DNA of 64,000 nucleotides from CAYYNP01 sp964472545 (GTDB lineage Bacteria; Planctomycetota; Planctomycetia; Pirellulales; Thermoguttaceae). Positions 1-9,779 of this stretch are shown here, piece by piece; the first letter of the stretch is position 1; each line of letters opens with the position of its first letter. The notes beneath the pieces are model-generated. The model ran no database searches and was not told the DNA's origin. It saw only the letters and a program-made list of their open reading frames with translations. Made by a program: the position numbers and the translations under genes. Location: assembly GCA_964472545.1 (NCBI GenBank), contig CAYYNP010000003.1, forward strand, positions 34,426 to 98,425, in the 5' to 3' direction.

Positions 1-1
1 G

Positions 2-3000
2 TCCAGCGACGAATCGGGTAAGTCGCAATGGAAGACGTACACCGTCGAGAAAATCTCGAAGGAACCGCTGAGTATCGGCGCGCCGTTCAACGAGTTCGTC
101 TTCGGGCTGCTCGACGCCGGCGAGTTCCTGCTGGACGACGTCAGCGTGCGCCGCGATCCCGGCGGCGCCAACGCCGAGATGATCCAGAACGGCACCTTCC
201 AGGCCGACGCGATCGGCTCTTCCGCCGCCAAGTGGCGGATCATCGGCAATCATCACGGCACGGTAATCGCCGATCCCGACAAGGCCGGCAACAGGGTCTT
301 GCACGTGGTTGCCGACGGCGCCCAGCAACATCTGCACGACCATGCCGAGACCACGTTCGTGAACAACACCTCCGTGGGCAACAACACCCTGTACAAGATC
401 TCGTTCAAGGCAAAATGGCTGGCCGGCAGCAATCAAGTCAACAATCGCTTGTACTACACGCGTGCCGGAAATACCGTGCATCTCGACGTCCCCGAACTCA
501 ACGGCACGCCCGGGGCGCAGAATTCGACGTTCGTCGAGAACGTGGGCCCCACCTACGACGATTTCGGCCATGCCCCGATCCTGCCCCGCTCCAGTCAGGA
601 CGTCACGGTGTCGGTCGACATTGCCGACCCCCAGGGCGTTCAATCGGCCAAGCTCTATTGGCGGTACGACGGCGGCTCTTGGCGATCGGTGACCATGTCG
701 CCCGACGCTGCCGGGGTCTACTCGGGGACCATCCCGCGGCAGAACGCGGGGCGCGTGGTGCAGTTCTACGTCGAGAGCCGCGACGACTTGGGGGCCGTCT
801 CGACGATGCCCGCCGCGGGGCCCGACTCGCGGGTCTTGTATCAGGTCGACGACGGCCGCAACCCGAATCGGCCGATTGACAACATCCGCATCGTACTGAT
901 GGCGGCCGACAACCGCACGCTGGTTCCCCCCGGGACCAGGAACAACGACGCGAGGAACATGAGCAACCAATACGCTCCCGGCACCATGATCCACACCCTC
1001 CGCGACGGCAACGAGTTGCGCTACAAGGCCTTCTACGACGTGGGCGTACGGCAGACCGGCAGCCGTTGGATTCGGCCCAATAGCGGCTACAAGGTGCTGT
1101 TCAACCGCGACGAGAAGTTCTACGGCGTGCATACGTCGATCCGCATGGACATGAATCAGATCGACGAGATCTACATGAAGCAGATGGTCAATCGGGCCGG
1201 CGGCAGCAACGTGAGTATGTACGACGACGTGGCCTACATGATCACCCCGCAACACGGCACCCGCACCTCGCTGCTACAGATGGCCCGCTACCAGGACGTC
1301 TTCCTGGAGGAGCAGTTCGCCGACGGCAACGACGGCACGGTCTGGGAACTCGACGACGTGGTCTATCCCACCGGCGGTCCGCTGGAAGGCACCAAGGACG
1401 GCACCGGCGTCAGCGCCCAGGACATCCGCTATCGGGGCGAAGATCCCGAAGCCTATCGCGGACAACTGCTGATCAAGAACAACCGCGCACACGACGACTA
1501 CGGCAAGATGGTCGAAATGGCCCGGGCGATCAACCGCAACGGCCAGTCGCTGTACGACGCCACGCAAGAGGTGATGGACGTCGATCTCTGGATGCGGCAC
1601 TACGCCACGCAGTGCTTCCTGGGCAACTGGGACACCTGGGGATGCGGCCGGCCGAAGAACCTGCGCATCTATGCGCGCCCGGAGGATGGGATGCTGATCC
1701 CGTTGTATTGGGACGCCGACCTGGCGAACTTCAGTGAGCCTCTGCTCGATTACAGCTCGACGTCTCGACTGGACGAAATCCGCGACCTGCCGCAGAACAT
1801 ACGGCTCTTCTGGGGCCACATGGTGGACCTTGCCGACACCGGCTTCAACGGCGCCTACATCGGGCCCTGGATCTCGCACTACGCCTCGTTGGGCATTGGC
1901 GGCATGGCGTCGGCCGGCACGATCAACAACCGCGCCAACCAGGCCCGCAACGCGGCCCGGTCCGCAATCCCCGAGGTCCCCTTCCGCGTCACCACCAACG
2001 ACGGCCAGCCGCTGGAGGTCCACGACGTCTCGGCGCGGATCGGCGGCGACGGCTGGATCAACGTCCGCCAGATCCGACTGCGGCGCGGCACCGACCAGGA
2101 GCCGACCTGGTCCGATCCGTTAGACGTCACCTGGATCGACCGGAACAGTTGGCAGGTCGACGTGCCGCTGGCGCCGGGAGATAACGCGCTGGTCTTCGAG
2201 GCTTTCGGCTTCAACGAGGAGTCGCTGGGGACCGCCCAGATCGCCGTAAGCAGCACCGTCAGCGAACGGCCCTTGCAGCAGTATCTGCGGATCAGCGAGA
2301 TCATGTACGCTCCGGCCGAGTTGAGTCAGGCCGAGCGCGACGCGGGCTACGGCAATCCGGAGGATTTCGAGTTCGTCGAACTGATGAACGTCAGCGGCGA
2401 CGTCGACTTGAATCTCAACAGCGTGGCGTTCGTCGACGGCGTCGCGCTCACCGTCGACGACGACGTTGCGCTGGCGGCGGGCGAGCGCGTGGTCGTCGTG
2501 CGGAATCAGGAGGCCTTCGAATTCCGCTACGGCACCGAACCCCGCGTCATCGGACAATACGAACAAAGGCTCAGGAACGAGGGCGAGGATATCCGACTGG
2601 TCGATCCGGCCGGCGGCGAAATCCTCAACTTCGAGTACGCTAGCGCCGGCCGCTGGCCCGGCCGCGCCGACGGTAAGGGCGCCGCGCTGGAGATGGCCCT
2701 GCCGTACGAAACGGCCGCAGCCGACTACGGCAACTCCGAGGTCTGGCAATCCAGCATCCGCTTCGGCGGCACGCCCGGCGCAGAGCCCGCCGCGGCGACC
2801 GGCGTGGTGATCAACGAAGTGCTCACCCACACCGACTTCCCGTTGGTCGACGCGATCGAGTTGCACAACACCAACGACGCGCCGGTCGACGTGGGCGGAT
2901 GGTATCTTAGCGACAGTTGGGGCTGGGAGTCGAGCACCGGCAACGGCGACTACCAGAAGTTCCGCATCCCCGACGGTACGGTCATCCCGCCGCGCGGATA

Positions 3001-4600
3001 CGCCGTCCTCTACGAAGGCCACTACGACGGCGGCAATCCGCCCGTGATGCGGATCGACCAGACGACCGAGTTTGGCGGCCCGGTCGATGGGACCGACCCT
3101 AAAGACTTCGGCCTCAGCGGCGCCGCCGGCGATCACGTCTGGCTGATGGCGGCCGACGCTCAGGGCAACCTGACCCATTTCGCCGATCACGTCGACTTTC
3201 CCGCCGCGCCCAACGGCGAGTCGTTCGGGCGTTGGCCGAACGGCTCAGGCAACGAGGTCTTTCCCATGGCCGAGCGGACGCTGGGCGACGTCAACTCCGA
3301 ACCGCGGATCGGCCCGCTGGTGATCACCGAAGTGATGTACCGGCCGCCGCAAGACGCCGCCGGCAAAGACCTCTCGCACGAGTTCATCGAGATCCAGAAC
3401 GTTAGCGGTGCGGCCGTCCCGCTGTTCGATCCGGATCTTCCGGAAAGCACCTGGCGTATCGCGGGCATCGGCTTCCTGTTTCCCGAGGGCGAGGAAATGC
3501 CCGCCGGCGGCGTGGCGCTGGTTGTGCCGATCGATCCGGAGGAGTTCCGCACGACGTACGACGTGCCGGCGTCGGTGCAGATCTTCGGACCCTACGGCGG
3601 GCCGTATTCGGGCGTGTTGGACAACGACGGCGAGCGAGTGCAGCTTCTGCGGCCCGACGAGCCGACGCCCACCGAACCGCCGGTGTTGCCTTGGCTGCTG
3701 GTCGACGAGATCGACTATCTTCCCGGCGAGGGTTGGCCGGTCGAGGCCGCCGGAGATGGCATGTCGTTGCAGCGCGTCGACGCGACCGCGCCCGGGGCGT
3801 ACGCCGAGAGTTGGGTCGCCGCCGATCCCACGCCCGGGCGGCTGACCGGCGCGTCGGTCGTGGGCCGATACGTCTTCTACAACAACTCCTCGTTCGACGG
3901 CAACGATCCGGGGGCCGACGCCACCGACGACGACGCGATCGCTCCGGACAAGACGGCCCTGCAACCGGGACAGACGGCCACGGTGGCCAACTACACCAAC
4001 TTCGGCCCCGGCATCAACGGCGTGATGATCGACGTGGTGGGCTTGCCGGCGGAGATGGAGCCCGGGCCGGCAGACTTCCGCTTTGCCGTGGGCAACTCCA
4101 ACGACACCTCGATTTGGGCCGCGGCGCCCCAGCCGGCGTCGATCACCGTGCGGCGAGGAGACGGCGTCGACACGTCCGACCGCGTCACGCTGGTCTGGGA
4201 AGATAACGCGATCCGCCGCGAGTGGCTGCAGGTCACCGTGCTGGGAGCCAGTTTCGGTTTGTCTTCCGACGACGTCTTCTACTTTGGCAACGCCGTGGCC
4301 GAGGCCGGCAACCTGGCGGAGAACGCCCAGGTCACCACCACCGACGTGCTCTTGGCGCGGAACAACCCTCGCAACTTCCTCGATCCGGCCGAGATCGACT
4401 ACGCTTACGACTACAACCGCGACCAGCGCGTCAACGCCACCGACGTGCTGTTGGCGCGGAACAACGTGACGAACTTCCTCAACGCGCTGCGGCTGCTCGA
4501 TCTCTCGGCCGGCGGTGCCGGCTTAGCCCCTGCGTCGGCCGATGCATCGGAACCAACCGACGAAAGCGTCGACCGGCTGATGTCAGATTTCGATTCGTAG
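2..4600 (+). CDS. CotH-like / lamin-tail-domain giant surface protein with dockerin-like C-terminus (5' truncated)
   Basis: The reading frame is open from the first bases of the window, so the N-terminus is missing; the ATG at 146 is only an internal methionine. About 1,530 residues remain. A CotH-kinase-like region lies near nt 1080-1750 (motifs YKVLFNRDEKFYGVH and DADLANFSEPL). Three lamin-tail domains begin near nt 2285 (LRISEIMYAP), 2806 (VVINEVLTHTDFP) and 3317 (LVITEVMYRPP). A module starting at YNNSSFDG (nt ~3878) leads into two dockerin/EF-hand-like repeats, TTTDVLLARNN (~4336) and DYNRDQRVNATDVLLARNN (~4411). Lamin-tail and dockerin-like modules are typical of exported planctomycete surface proteins. 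The same C-terminal module recurs in the gene at 34254-36359, but here no PEP-CTERM anchor follows. The substrate of the CotH-like part is unknown, and kinase activity is not shown. Confidence 0.85.
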   Translation, partial: SSDESGKSQWKTYTVEKISKEPLSIGAPFNEFVFGLLDAGEFLLDDVSVRRDPGGANAEMIQNGTFQADAIGSSAAKWRIIGNHHGTVIADPDKAGNRVLHVVADGAQQHLHDHAETTFVNNTSVGNNTLYKISFKAKWLAGSNQVNNRLYYTRAGNTVHLDVPELNGTPGAQNSTFVENVGPTYDDFGHAPILPRSSQDVTVSVDIADPQGVQSAKLYWRYDGGSWRSVTMSPDAAGVYSGTIPRQNAGRVVQFYVESRDDLGAVSTMPAAGPDSRVLYQVDDGRNPNRPIDNIRIVLMAADNRTLVPPGTRNNDARNMSNQYAPGTMIHTLRDGNELRYKAFYDVGVRQTGSRWIRPNSGYKVLFNRDEKFYGVHTSIRMDMNQIDEIYMKQMVNRAGGSNVSMYDDVAYMITPQHGTRTSLLQMARYQDVFLEEQFADGNDGTVWELDDVVYPTGGPLEGTKDGTGVSAQDIRYRGEDPEAYRGQLLIKNNRAHDDYGKMVEMARAINRNGQSLYDATQEVMDVDLWMRHYATQCFLGNWDTWGCGRPKNLRIYARPEDGMLIPLYWDADLANFSEPLLDYSSTSRLDEIRDLPQNIRLFWGHMVDLADTGFNGAYIGPWISHYASLGIGGMASAGTINNRANQARNAARSAIPEVPFRVTTNDGQPLEVHDVSARIGGDGWINVRQIRLRRGTDQEPTWSDPLDVTWIDRNSWQVDVPLAPGDNALVFEAFGFNEESLGTAQIAVSSTVSERPLQQYLRISEIMYAPAELSQAERDAGYGNPEDFEFVELMNVSGDVDLNLNSVAFVDGVALTVDDDVALAAGERVVVVRNQEAFEFRYGTEPRVIGQYEQRLRNEGEDIRLVDPAGGEILNFEYASAGRWPGRADGKGAALEMALPYETAAADYGNSEVWQSSIRFGGTPGAEPAAATGVVINEVLTHTDFPLVDAIELHNTNDAPVDVGGWYLSDSWGWESSTGNGDYQKFRIPDGTVIPPRGYAVLYEGHYDGGNPPVMRIDQTTEFGGPVDGTDPKDFGLSGAAGDHVWLMAADAQGNLTHFADHVDFPAAPNGESFGRWPNGSGNEVFPMAERTLGDVNSEPRIGPLVITEVMYRPPQDAAGKDLSHEFIEIQNVSGAAVPLFDPDLPESTWRIAGIGFLFPEGEEMPAGGVALVVPIDPEEFRTTYDVPASVQIFGPYGGPYSGVLDNDGERVQLLRPDEPTPTEPPVLPWLLVDEIDYLPGEGWPVEAAGDGMSLQRVDATAPGAYAESWVAADPTPGRLTGASVVGRYVFYNNSSFDGNDPGADATDDDAIAPDKTALQPGQTATVANYTNFGPGINGVMIDVVGLPAEMEPGPADFRFAVGNSNDTSIWAAAPQPASITVRRGDGVDTSDRVTLVWEDNAIRREWLQVTVLGASFGLSSDDVFYFGNAVAEAGNLAENAQVTTTDVLLARNNPRNFLDPAEIDYAYDYNRDQRVNATDVLLARNNVTNFLNALRLLDLSAGGAGLAPASADASEPTDESVDRLMSDFDS

Positions 4601-4629
4601 GCCTGCCGTGCCATCGCGGTCGAACCTCC

Positions 4630-6024
4630 TCAAAGGTACGGCGTCTGATCTTCACCGCCCCGGGTGAGGTCGACCCCGTCGTTCCGCAGGGCGTCTTGGA
4701 TTTCTCCGACCTTCAGTTCGCGCGGCGCTTGGCCGCTGCGGGCCGAAATCGCGGCGGCGATTCCGGCGGCGTGGCCGGTGGCGACGCAATTGCCCATGCT
4801 CTTGCCCGCCGAGGCGGCCACGTGTGTGGCCGAGATGCAGCGGCCGGCCGTCAACAGCCCGTCGAGTTTCTCGGCGACGATCGCCCGATAGGGTACGTCG
4901 TGGATCTTCATCCGCGTCAGCCGTACGAAGCCGATGTCGAGGTGTCCGCTCCGCCAGGCGATCACGTCGTCGAAGGTCTGGCCGCTCGTGGCATCCTCCT
5001 CGGTCAGCACGTAACTGCCGCTGACGCGTCGCGTTTCGCGGACGCCCATCTGCGGGCCGACTCCGACCAGTTCGATTTCGGCCAACTCCTCGCCGCCGAA
5101 TTCTCGCATCGCTTCGACCATCTGCACGACCTGGCGGCGGCTGAGACATTCGGCCTTGCTCCGCTGCCAGGGGTCCGTGGTGTCGAACTGGCCCAGATCG
5201 CGGGTGCCGGCGTGGTTGATGTAGAAGTGATGGCTGTTGGCCACGCCGGGCATGCCCCAGCCGCCTGGAATCAGCGGGTACTTCTCTCGGGCCTTGGCGG
5301 CGATCTCGCGGACGTTCGCCTTGCGGACCTGCTCCTTGCTGACGTTGCCCAAGTTCAGCAGCAGCGTATTGGGCGAGAGATTGCCGACTTCTTTCATCGT
5401 TTCGGCGCCGGCGAAGTACGCCACGTCGGCGTCGCCGGTGCAGTCCACGACGGCCTTGGCCGAGATCGTGGCCAGCCCTTGCTTGGTGGCCACCACCACG
5501 CCGGTGACGCGGTCGCCCTGCACCACCGAATCGACCGCCTGGGTATGGACCAGGTACTTGCAGCCGACTTCGTCCAGGGCGTCGAGCACGGCGACTTTGA
5601 GGTAATCGACGTTGCAGTACAACTGGTGCTTGCCGATCCGAACGGCCTGGTCGCCCAATGCCTGGAGCTTCGTCAGGATCAGTTCGTGTACGTCGCCGCG
5701 CGGCTTGGCGGCCGGCCGCATCTGATTGATGGGCATCCCCAGGCTCCAACTGGCCACACCGCCGAAGAAGGCGTGGTTTTCGATCAGCAGCGTCTTGGCG
5801 CCGTGTTTGGCCGCGCCCACCGCCGCTCCGGTACCGGCCGGCCCGCCGCCAACGACCAGCACGTCGACGGACAGGCCGTCGAGTGCGGAACGTCTCCTTC
5901 TGGGAGCGGGCACGGCTCCTTCTGATGTCTCGGCCGCCGTCGAGGATTGAGCGGCCGATAGCGCCGCCGCCGAAAGGCCGAACGTCTTCAGGAAACTGCG
6001 ACGATTGTCTGTACTTGTCGACAT
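4630..6024 (-). CDS. Tat-exported FAD-dependent oxidoreductase
   Basis: A 464-residue protein with a twin-arginine signal (RRSFLKTFG, residues 8-16) followed by an Ala-rich stretch, so it is probably exported folded with its cofactor. The dinucleotide-binding motif VLVVGGGPAGTGAAVGAAK (about residues 55-75), followed by an acidic residue in LLIENHAFFGG, marks the FAD-binding fold of the FAD_oxidored family. A second conserved stretch, AVVDCTGDADVAYFAGA, is usual in this family. The ATG at 6024 is preceded by AAGGAG at good spacing. The substrate cannot be read from the sequence; relatives in planctomycetes sit beside carbohydrate genes. It converges on the CotH-like gene with a 29-nt gap and no obvious terminator. 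Confidence 0.88.
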   Translation of the reverse strand: MSTSTDNRRSFLKTFGLSAAALSAAQSSTAAETSEGAVPAPRRRRSALDGLSVDVLVVGGGPAGTGAAVGAAKHGAKTLLIENHAFFGGVASWSLGMPINQMRPAAKPRGDVHELILTKLQALGDQAVRIGKHQLYCNVDYLKVAVLDALDEVGCKYLVHTQAVDSVVQGDRVTGVVVATKQGLATISAKAVVDCTGDADVAYFAGAETMKEVGNLSPNTLLLNLGNVSKEQVRKANVREIAAKAREKYPLIPGGWGMPGVANSHHFYINHAGTRDLGQFDTTDPWQRSKAECLSRRQVVQMVEAMREFGGEELAEIELVGVGPQMGVRETRRVSGSYVLTEEDATSGQTFDDVIAWRSGHLDIGFVRLTRMKIHDVPYRAIVAEKLDGLLTAGRCISATHVAASAGKSMGNCVATGHAAGIAAAISARSGQAPRELKVGEIQDALRNDGVDLTRGGEDQTPYL

Positions 6025-6061
6025 TACCTGCGACTCCTTCTGATTCGATTGGTTGGTCGTA

Positions 6062-9000
6062 TCATTGCCGGCCGATCAGATTCACGGCACGGACGGTCCG
6101 CGTGCGTTCCTCGCATTCGTCGGGCAGCGTGCCCTTGAGCCAGGCCTTCGCCCGATACGAGAACTCATCGCCGGTGGGCATGCACGCGACCGGACGTTCG
6201 GCGGCGGCCGCGGGGAATCGATCGGACAATTGGGCCGTGTCGGGCGTCTCGTGACAGCCGATGCAGCTTCGGGTCTCGCCGGGCCGCGCGTAGAGCCAGA
6301 AGAGTTGGCTGTTGACCGTTCGCCGGTCGGCGTCGAGAATCTGCAACTGCAACAGCCGGTCGGCCGGTACCTCGACGTGAAACGAGCCGTCCGAGGCCAG
6401 CGGCACGGTGCCCAACACGCGGGCGAACGTGCCGCCGTGGTTCTTCCAACGATTCGTGGGGTGGTTCTTCTGGGTCTCGTGACGCGAGACGACCGGCCGG
6501 CCTTCGATCACCCGTACGAAAGTGCCCCGCGACCCGGTGCGTGCCTCGCGCGAATTGCCCGCCGCGTTGCAGAGCAGCCTGGCCGTGAAGCTGCGGTAGC
6601 GGCGCGCCTCGGCACGAATCGTCGGCCGACGGCGGGGCGCGATCGGCCGGGCCTCGAAATCGGCGGTAAGCGGGTCGTTGTAGAGCAGGTCCATGTGGCC
6701 GGTCACGGTGTCCATGACGTACAACCCGAGATCGATGTTCACCGCACTGCGAAAAAGCTCCGCGCCTTTGGCAAGCCGCTCGAACGCTTCCGTACCGGCG
6801 GTGATGATTCGCCCGTCGACGCGAAACTGCTTGACGGTGGCGGCACACAGTACACGGCGATCATCCAGCGGAAACGGGCAGGTGACGGCCCACTTGCGGT
6901 CGTGGGGTACTTTGGTTTCCCGATGACGCCCCGGCCCGGCGATGGCCAATCCGCCGCTGGAGGTGAAGATCACCCGACCGGGGCCCATCGGCTGTGGCTG
7001 CGTGAGCCGCAGCACGCGGTTGCGATTGTCGGTCGTTCCGCCGTAGCCGGGCCGCATCCACCAGGCGGCGTTGCCGCGGTGGATCTCCCGCCAATAGGCC
7101 CGACGCTCCGGACCATAGAGGCCGAAGTTGCGCGTGCCGTCGGGGAAGGCCGTTTGAATGGTGATCTCCGTCTTCAACCGGGAGTAGAAGTTGTCGAGCC
7201 GGCTGAAGACGATCCGCCCGTCGTCCAACACGGCCGGCTCACGGTCGCCGCCGAGGTTGAAGCCGATCGGGTGGATATCGGTGCCGTCGGCGTTCATCAC
7301 CGAAAGCCCCGTACACGGATAGCCGTGGTATTCGTCGCGCAGGCCGATGCGGCTGGAGGAGAAGACGATCCGGCCGTCGGGCAGATAGGCCGGCTGGACG
7401 TCGTGATACGGACCGTCGGTAATCTGCCGCAAGCCCGTATCGTCGACACCGATCTCCCAGATGTGCCACCAGGGATCGTCTTCGCTTGGGGATGATGCAT
7501 CGGCCGCTTCCAGCAACTTGGGGTCTTCGTAAGGCACCTTGCTGTAGATCCGCCCGTCGCCGTTGCGCCGATAGGCGAAGAGCACGCGTCGGCCGTCGAA
7601 GGAAACTTCGCAGTCGGCGACGAATCCGTCGTCGAATTGCGTCAGCGGCGTGACCCGGCCGTTCGGCTCGGGCGGCTCGAGAACGTAGAGGTTGCGGCCG
7701 CGGCGATACGTGGGCCCGGAGTTCGTGATCGAGTAGGTCTGGCGCCAAGGATCGACGCCGGCCTGGCCGTTGAAGTCGCTGCCGTTCTCCCGTTCCCCTT
7801 TGATGAAGACAACCGCCGGCGGGTCGCTCTGTGACGCGCTGCTAGCGGAAAGGACCGGTTCGTCGGTTGCGGCTGCGGTTGGCACCGACGGTAGCGGAGA
7901 CGGCGCGACCCGGATGCCGCGGCGCCAAAGCGCTTCACGGGCTACCATCCGCACGCTGTGAAACGGATGGTCCCGCTCGGCCTCTCGCAGCGCATCGACG
8001 GCGGCCGCCGTATCGAGTTCATCCAGAGCGATCGCCGCAGCATGTTGTACGTCGAGCACGTTTTGCGGATCGTCGAGGATCTCCGCCAAGATTCGATCGT
8101 GCTGCCTTGCCCCCAGCCGCCCGAGTGCTCGAACGAACGCCTCGCGCCATCGCGGTGCCGGGTCGTTGTATTCCGCGTGTTCCAATACGCCGGAGAACCC
8201 GTAGCTCGCCTCCGGATGCGACGCAGCCAGAAGACGCGCGATCGGCTCGACGGCCTGCCGATCGCCGAGGAACATCAGGGCCTTGGCGGCGTTGATGCGC
8301 AGCCAGCCGGATTCGTGTTCCAAGAGTTCAATCAGCCGCGGCACGTCGTCGCTGCGGCAGAACGCCGGCAGCCAAGGCCCTACGTAGGGCACGTCGCCGT
8401 ATATCTTGCAGGCCAACTTCGGCAGGGCCGCCTCCGGGGGTGAGTTCTCGGCGACGATGAACTCGTCCCGGTTGGCGGCGTCGTGCCACCGGGGCCACCC
8501 GGCCGCCGCCTCGAAAGCCGCATTGCAGGCCGCTTCTCGAAGCCCGGCCCGCTGGAGCAAGTAACACGACACCAACTCAAACGCCTCCGGTTCATACAAC
8601 ACGCCGCCGTCCCAATTTGAGGGCATGTTGGCCAACAGATAGGGGACGATGCCCCGCAACGCTCGGACGTGCTGTGGATCGTCCAGCGGCAGTCGCGACA
8701 GGGCGACCGCGATGGCATAGGGCGTTTCGTGCATCCGGTCCTGCGTGTTGTCGCCGGAGAATCGATCGTCGGAAGGACACTTCGCCGGGTTGCGGGTACG
8801 GTGGTTCAGGTCGCGGGAGAATTCGGGATAAGCGGCAATCAACGGCAAGACGGCCCGGGGGCTGCCGAAATCGCCCAGGGCGTCGGCGGCGTAGCGGGCC
8901 CAGCCGACGGTGTCGAGCAGCGCCAACAGCGGTTCGAGGGCTCCCGGCTGGCGGAGGCGTCCCAGGCTGCGGATGCCCGATTGAACCAAGTGTTTCTCCA

Positions 9001-9655
9001 GCGGCGTCAACTTGCCGTGGTCTCGATCGCGGTAAGGAAGGATCGCTTCGAGGATCGCCTCGCTCGCGCCGAGCCCGCCCATGGCCCCCAGCGCTCGCAC
9101 GGCACGAAGGCGGCACTCGAGGTTCTCGTCGTCGAGCAGTGCCAGCACGTCGGCCGGAGGGAACTGCTGCGACGTCCGTTGCCACCACTGCCGCCAGGCG
9201 GCAGCCTGCTGATCGCGCTGCTGAGGAGTTCCCAGCGCGTCGAACGCCCACTGCATGCCGGTAAGATTCGCCAACGCCGCCCGGGCCGCCTGTCTCACGA
9301 CCCAATCGTCGTCCTCCAACGCACCGAGCAACAACGGCACCTGATCGCGTCCGCCGCACCAGCCCAAGGCCATCACGGCCTCGCGGCGAACGGTGGCCTG
9401 CCGATCGCCGGCGGCTTCCGCCAATGCGTCGGCAGCCGCGTAGGCGCGCAAATACGCCAACGCCTCGGCCGCCCCCGCTCGGACGTCTGCCGACGGAGAG
9501 TTCAGCCTTTCGACTTGCTCGGCGACCTGGCGGTCAAAGGGGTTCTCCGTAGCTGCCCACCGCAGCCCCGGCGACGACTCCCCAGAGGCCAAATCGCCCA
9601 CCGCGATCAGGACCGTCGCGCCCGAGACAACCGTCAGCAGGGCAAATCTCGTCAC
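6062..9655 (-). CDS. HEAT-repeat / beta-propeller / hydrazine-synthase-alpha-like exported protein with CxxCH
   Basis: A 1,197-residue protein starting at GTG with GAGGAG upstream. The N-terminus is a signal peptide (MTRFALLTVVSG to the Ala/Ser-rich cleavage region). Residues ~45-600 are HEAT-like repeats (for example AVMALGWCGGRDQVPLLLGA). Residues ~650-1050 hold TolB/PD40-type propeller blades (VSFDGRRVLFAYRRNGD, YLPDGRIVFSSS). Near residue 1130 is SCIGCHETPD, a CxxCH haem-c motif. This order matches large planctomycete proteins annotated as similar to the hydrazine synthase alpha subunit. There is no sign of anammox genes nearby, so hydrazine synthesis should not be assumed; an exported c-type cytochrome-like oxidoreductase or sensor is the safer reading. 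Only 37 nt separate it from the downstream FAD oxidoreductase, so co-transcription is likely. Confidence 0.85.
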   Translation of the reverse strand: MTRFALLTVVSGATVLIAVGDLASGESSPGLRWAATENPFDRQVAEQVERLNSPSADVRAGAAEALAYLRAYAAADALAEAAGDRQATVRREAVMALGWCGGRDQVPLLLGALEDDDWVVRQAARAALANLTGMQWAFDALGTPQQRDQQAAAWRQWWQRTSQQFPPADVLALLDDENLECRLRAVRALGAMGGLGASEAILEAILPYRDRDHGKLTPLEKHLVQSGIRSLGRLRQPGALEPLLALLDTVGWARYAADALGDFGSPRAVLPLIAAYPEFSRDLNHRTRNPAKCPSDDRFSGDNTQDRMHETPYAIAVALSRLPLDDPQHVRALRGIVPYLLANMPSNWDGGVLYEPEAFELVSCYLLQRAGLREAACNAAFEAAAGWPRWHDAANRDEFIVAENSPPEAALPKLACKIYGDVPYVGPWLPAFCRSDDVPRLIELLEHESGWLRINAAKALMFLGDRQAVEPIARLLAASHPEASYGFSGVLEHAEYNDPAPRWREAFVRALGRLGARQHDRILAEILDDPQNVLDVQHAAAIALDELDTAAAVDALREAERDHPFHSVRMVAREALWRRGIRVAPSPLPSVPTAAATDEPVLSASSASQSDPPAVVFIKGERENGSDFNGQAGVDPWRQTYSITNSGPTYRRGRNLYVLEPPEPNGRVTPLTQFDDGFVADCEVSFDGRRVLFAYRRNGDGRIYSKVPYEDPKLLEAADASSPSEDDPWWHIWEIGVDDTGLRQITDGPYHDVQPAYLPDGRIVFSSSRIGLRDEYHGYPCTGLSVMNADGTDIHPIGFNLGGDREPAVLDDGRIVFSRLDNFYSRLKTEITIQTAFPDGTRNFGLYGPERRAYWREIHRGNAAWWMRPGYGGTTDNRNRVLRLTQPQPMGPGRVIFTSSGGLAIAGPGRHRETKVPHDRKWAVTCPFPLDDRRVLCAATVKQFRVDGRIITAGTEAFERLAKGAELFRSAVNIDLGLYVMDTVTGHMDLLYNDPLTADFEARPIAPRRRPTIRAEARRYRSFTARLLCNAAGNSREARTGSRGTFVRVIEGRPVVSRHETQKNHPTNRWKNHGGTFARVLGTVPLASDGSFHVEVPADRLLQLQILDADRRTVNSQLFWLYARPGETRSCIGCHETPDTAQLSDRFPAAAAERPVACMPTGDEFSYRAKAWLKGTLPDECEERTRTVRAVNLIGRQ

Positions 9656-9701
9656 GATCGGGTCTCTCCTCTTCGATGCGCTCGTCGTTACCTCGGTGTC
9701 A

Positions 9702-9755
9702 TAGTAGGCGTCTCGCTCCGCGAGACAGCCACATCTCGCGGAGCGAGACGGCTAC
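9702..9755. repeat. Family A palindromic repeat, full copy (A1)
   Basis: An inverted pair with two half-units, each itself palindromic: GTCTCGCTCCGCGAGAC on the left and TCTCGCGGAGCGAGA on the right, separated by a few bases, with flanking TAGTAGG / GGCTAC arms. The whole can fold as one long hairpin with a single mismatch over about 22 bp. It fills most of the gap between the HEAT/propeller and FG-GAP genes. Other copies: 17306-17364, 27170-27259 (coding) and a half copy at 33977-34007. Confidence 0.9.
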
Positions 9756-9779
9756 CGTGCAACCATTACGCTCTCCCGC

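Noticed and set aside
28..879. Open frame of 283 codons from an ATG at 28
   Set aside because: Arg-rich translation with no domain; it is the shadow of the CotH/lamin-tail gene, whose own frame is open from nt 2.
6062..9655. Calling the HEAT/propeller protein a true hydrazine synthase subunit
   Set aside because: Similarity is to the fold only; no beta/gamma subunit or other anammox gene is present in the window.
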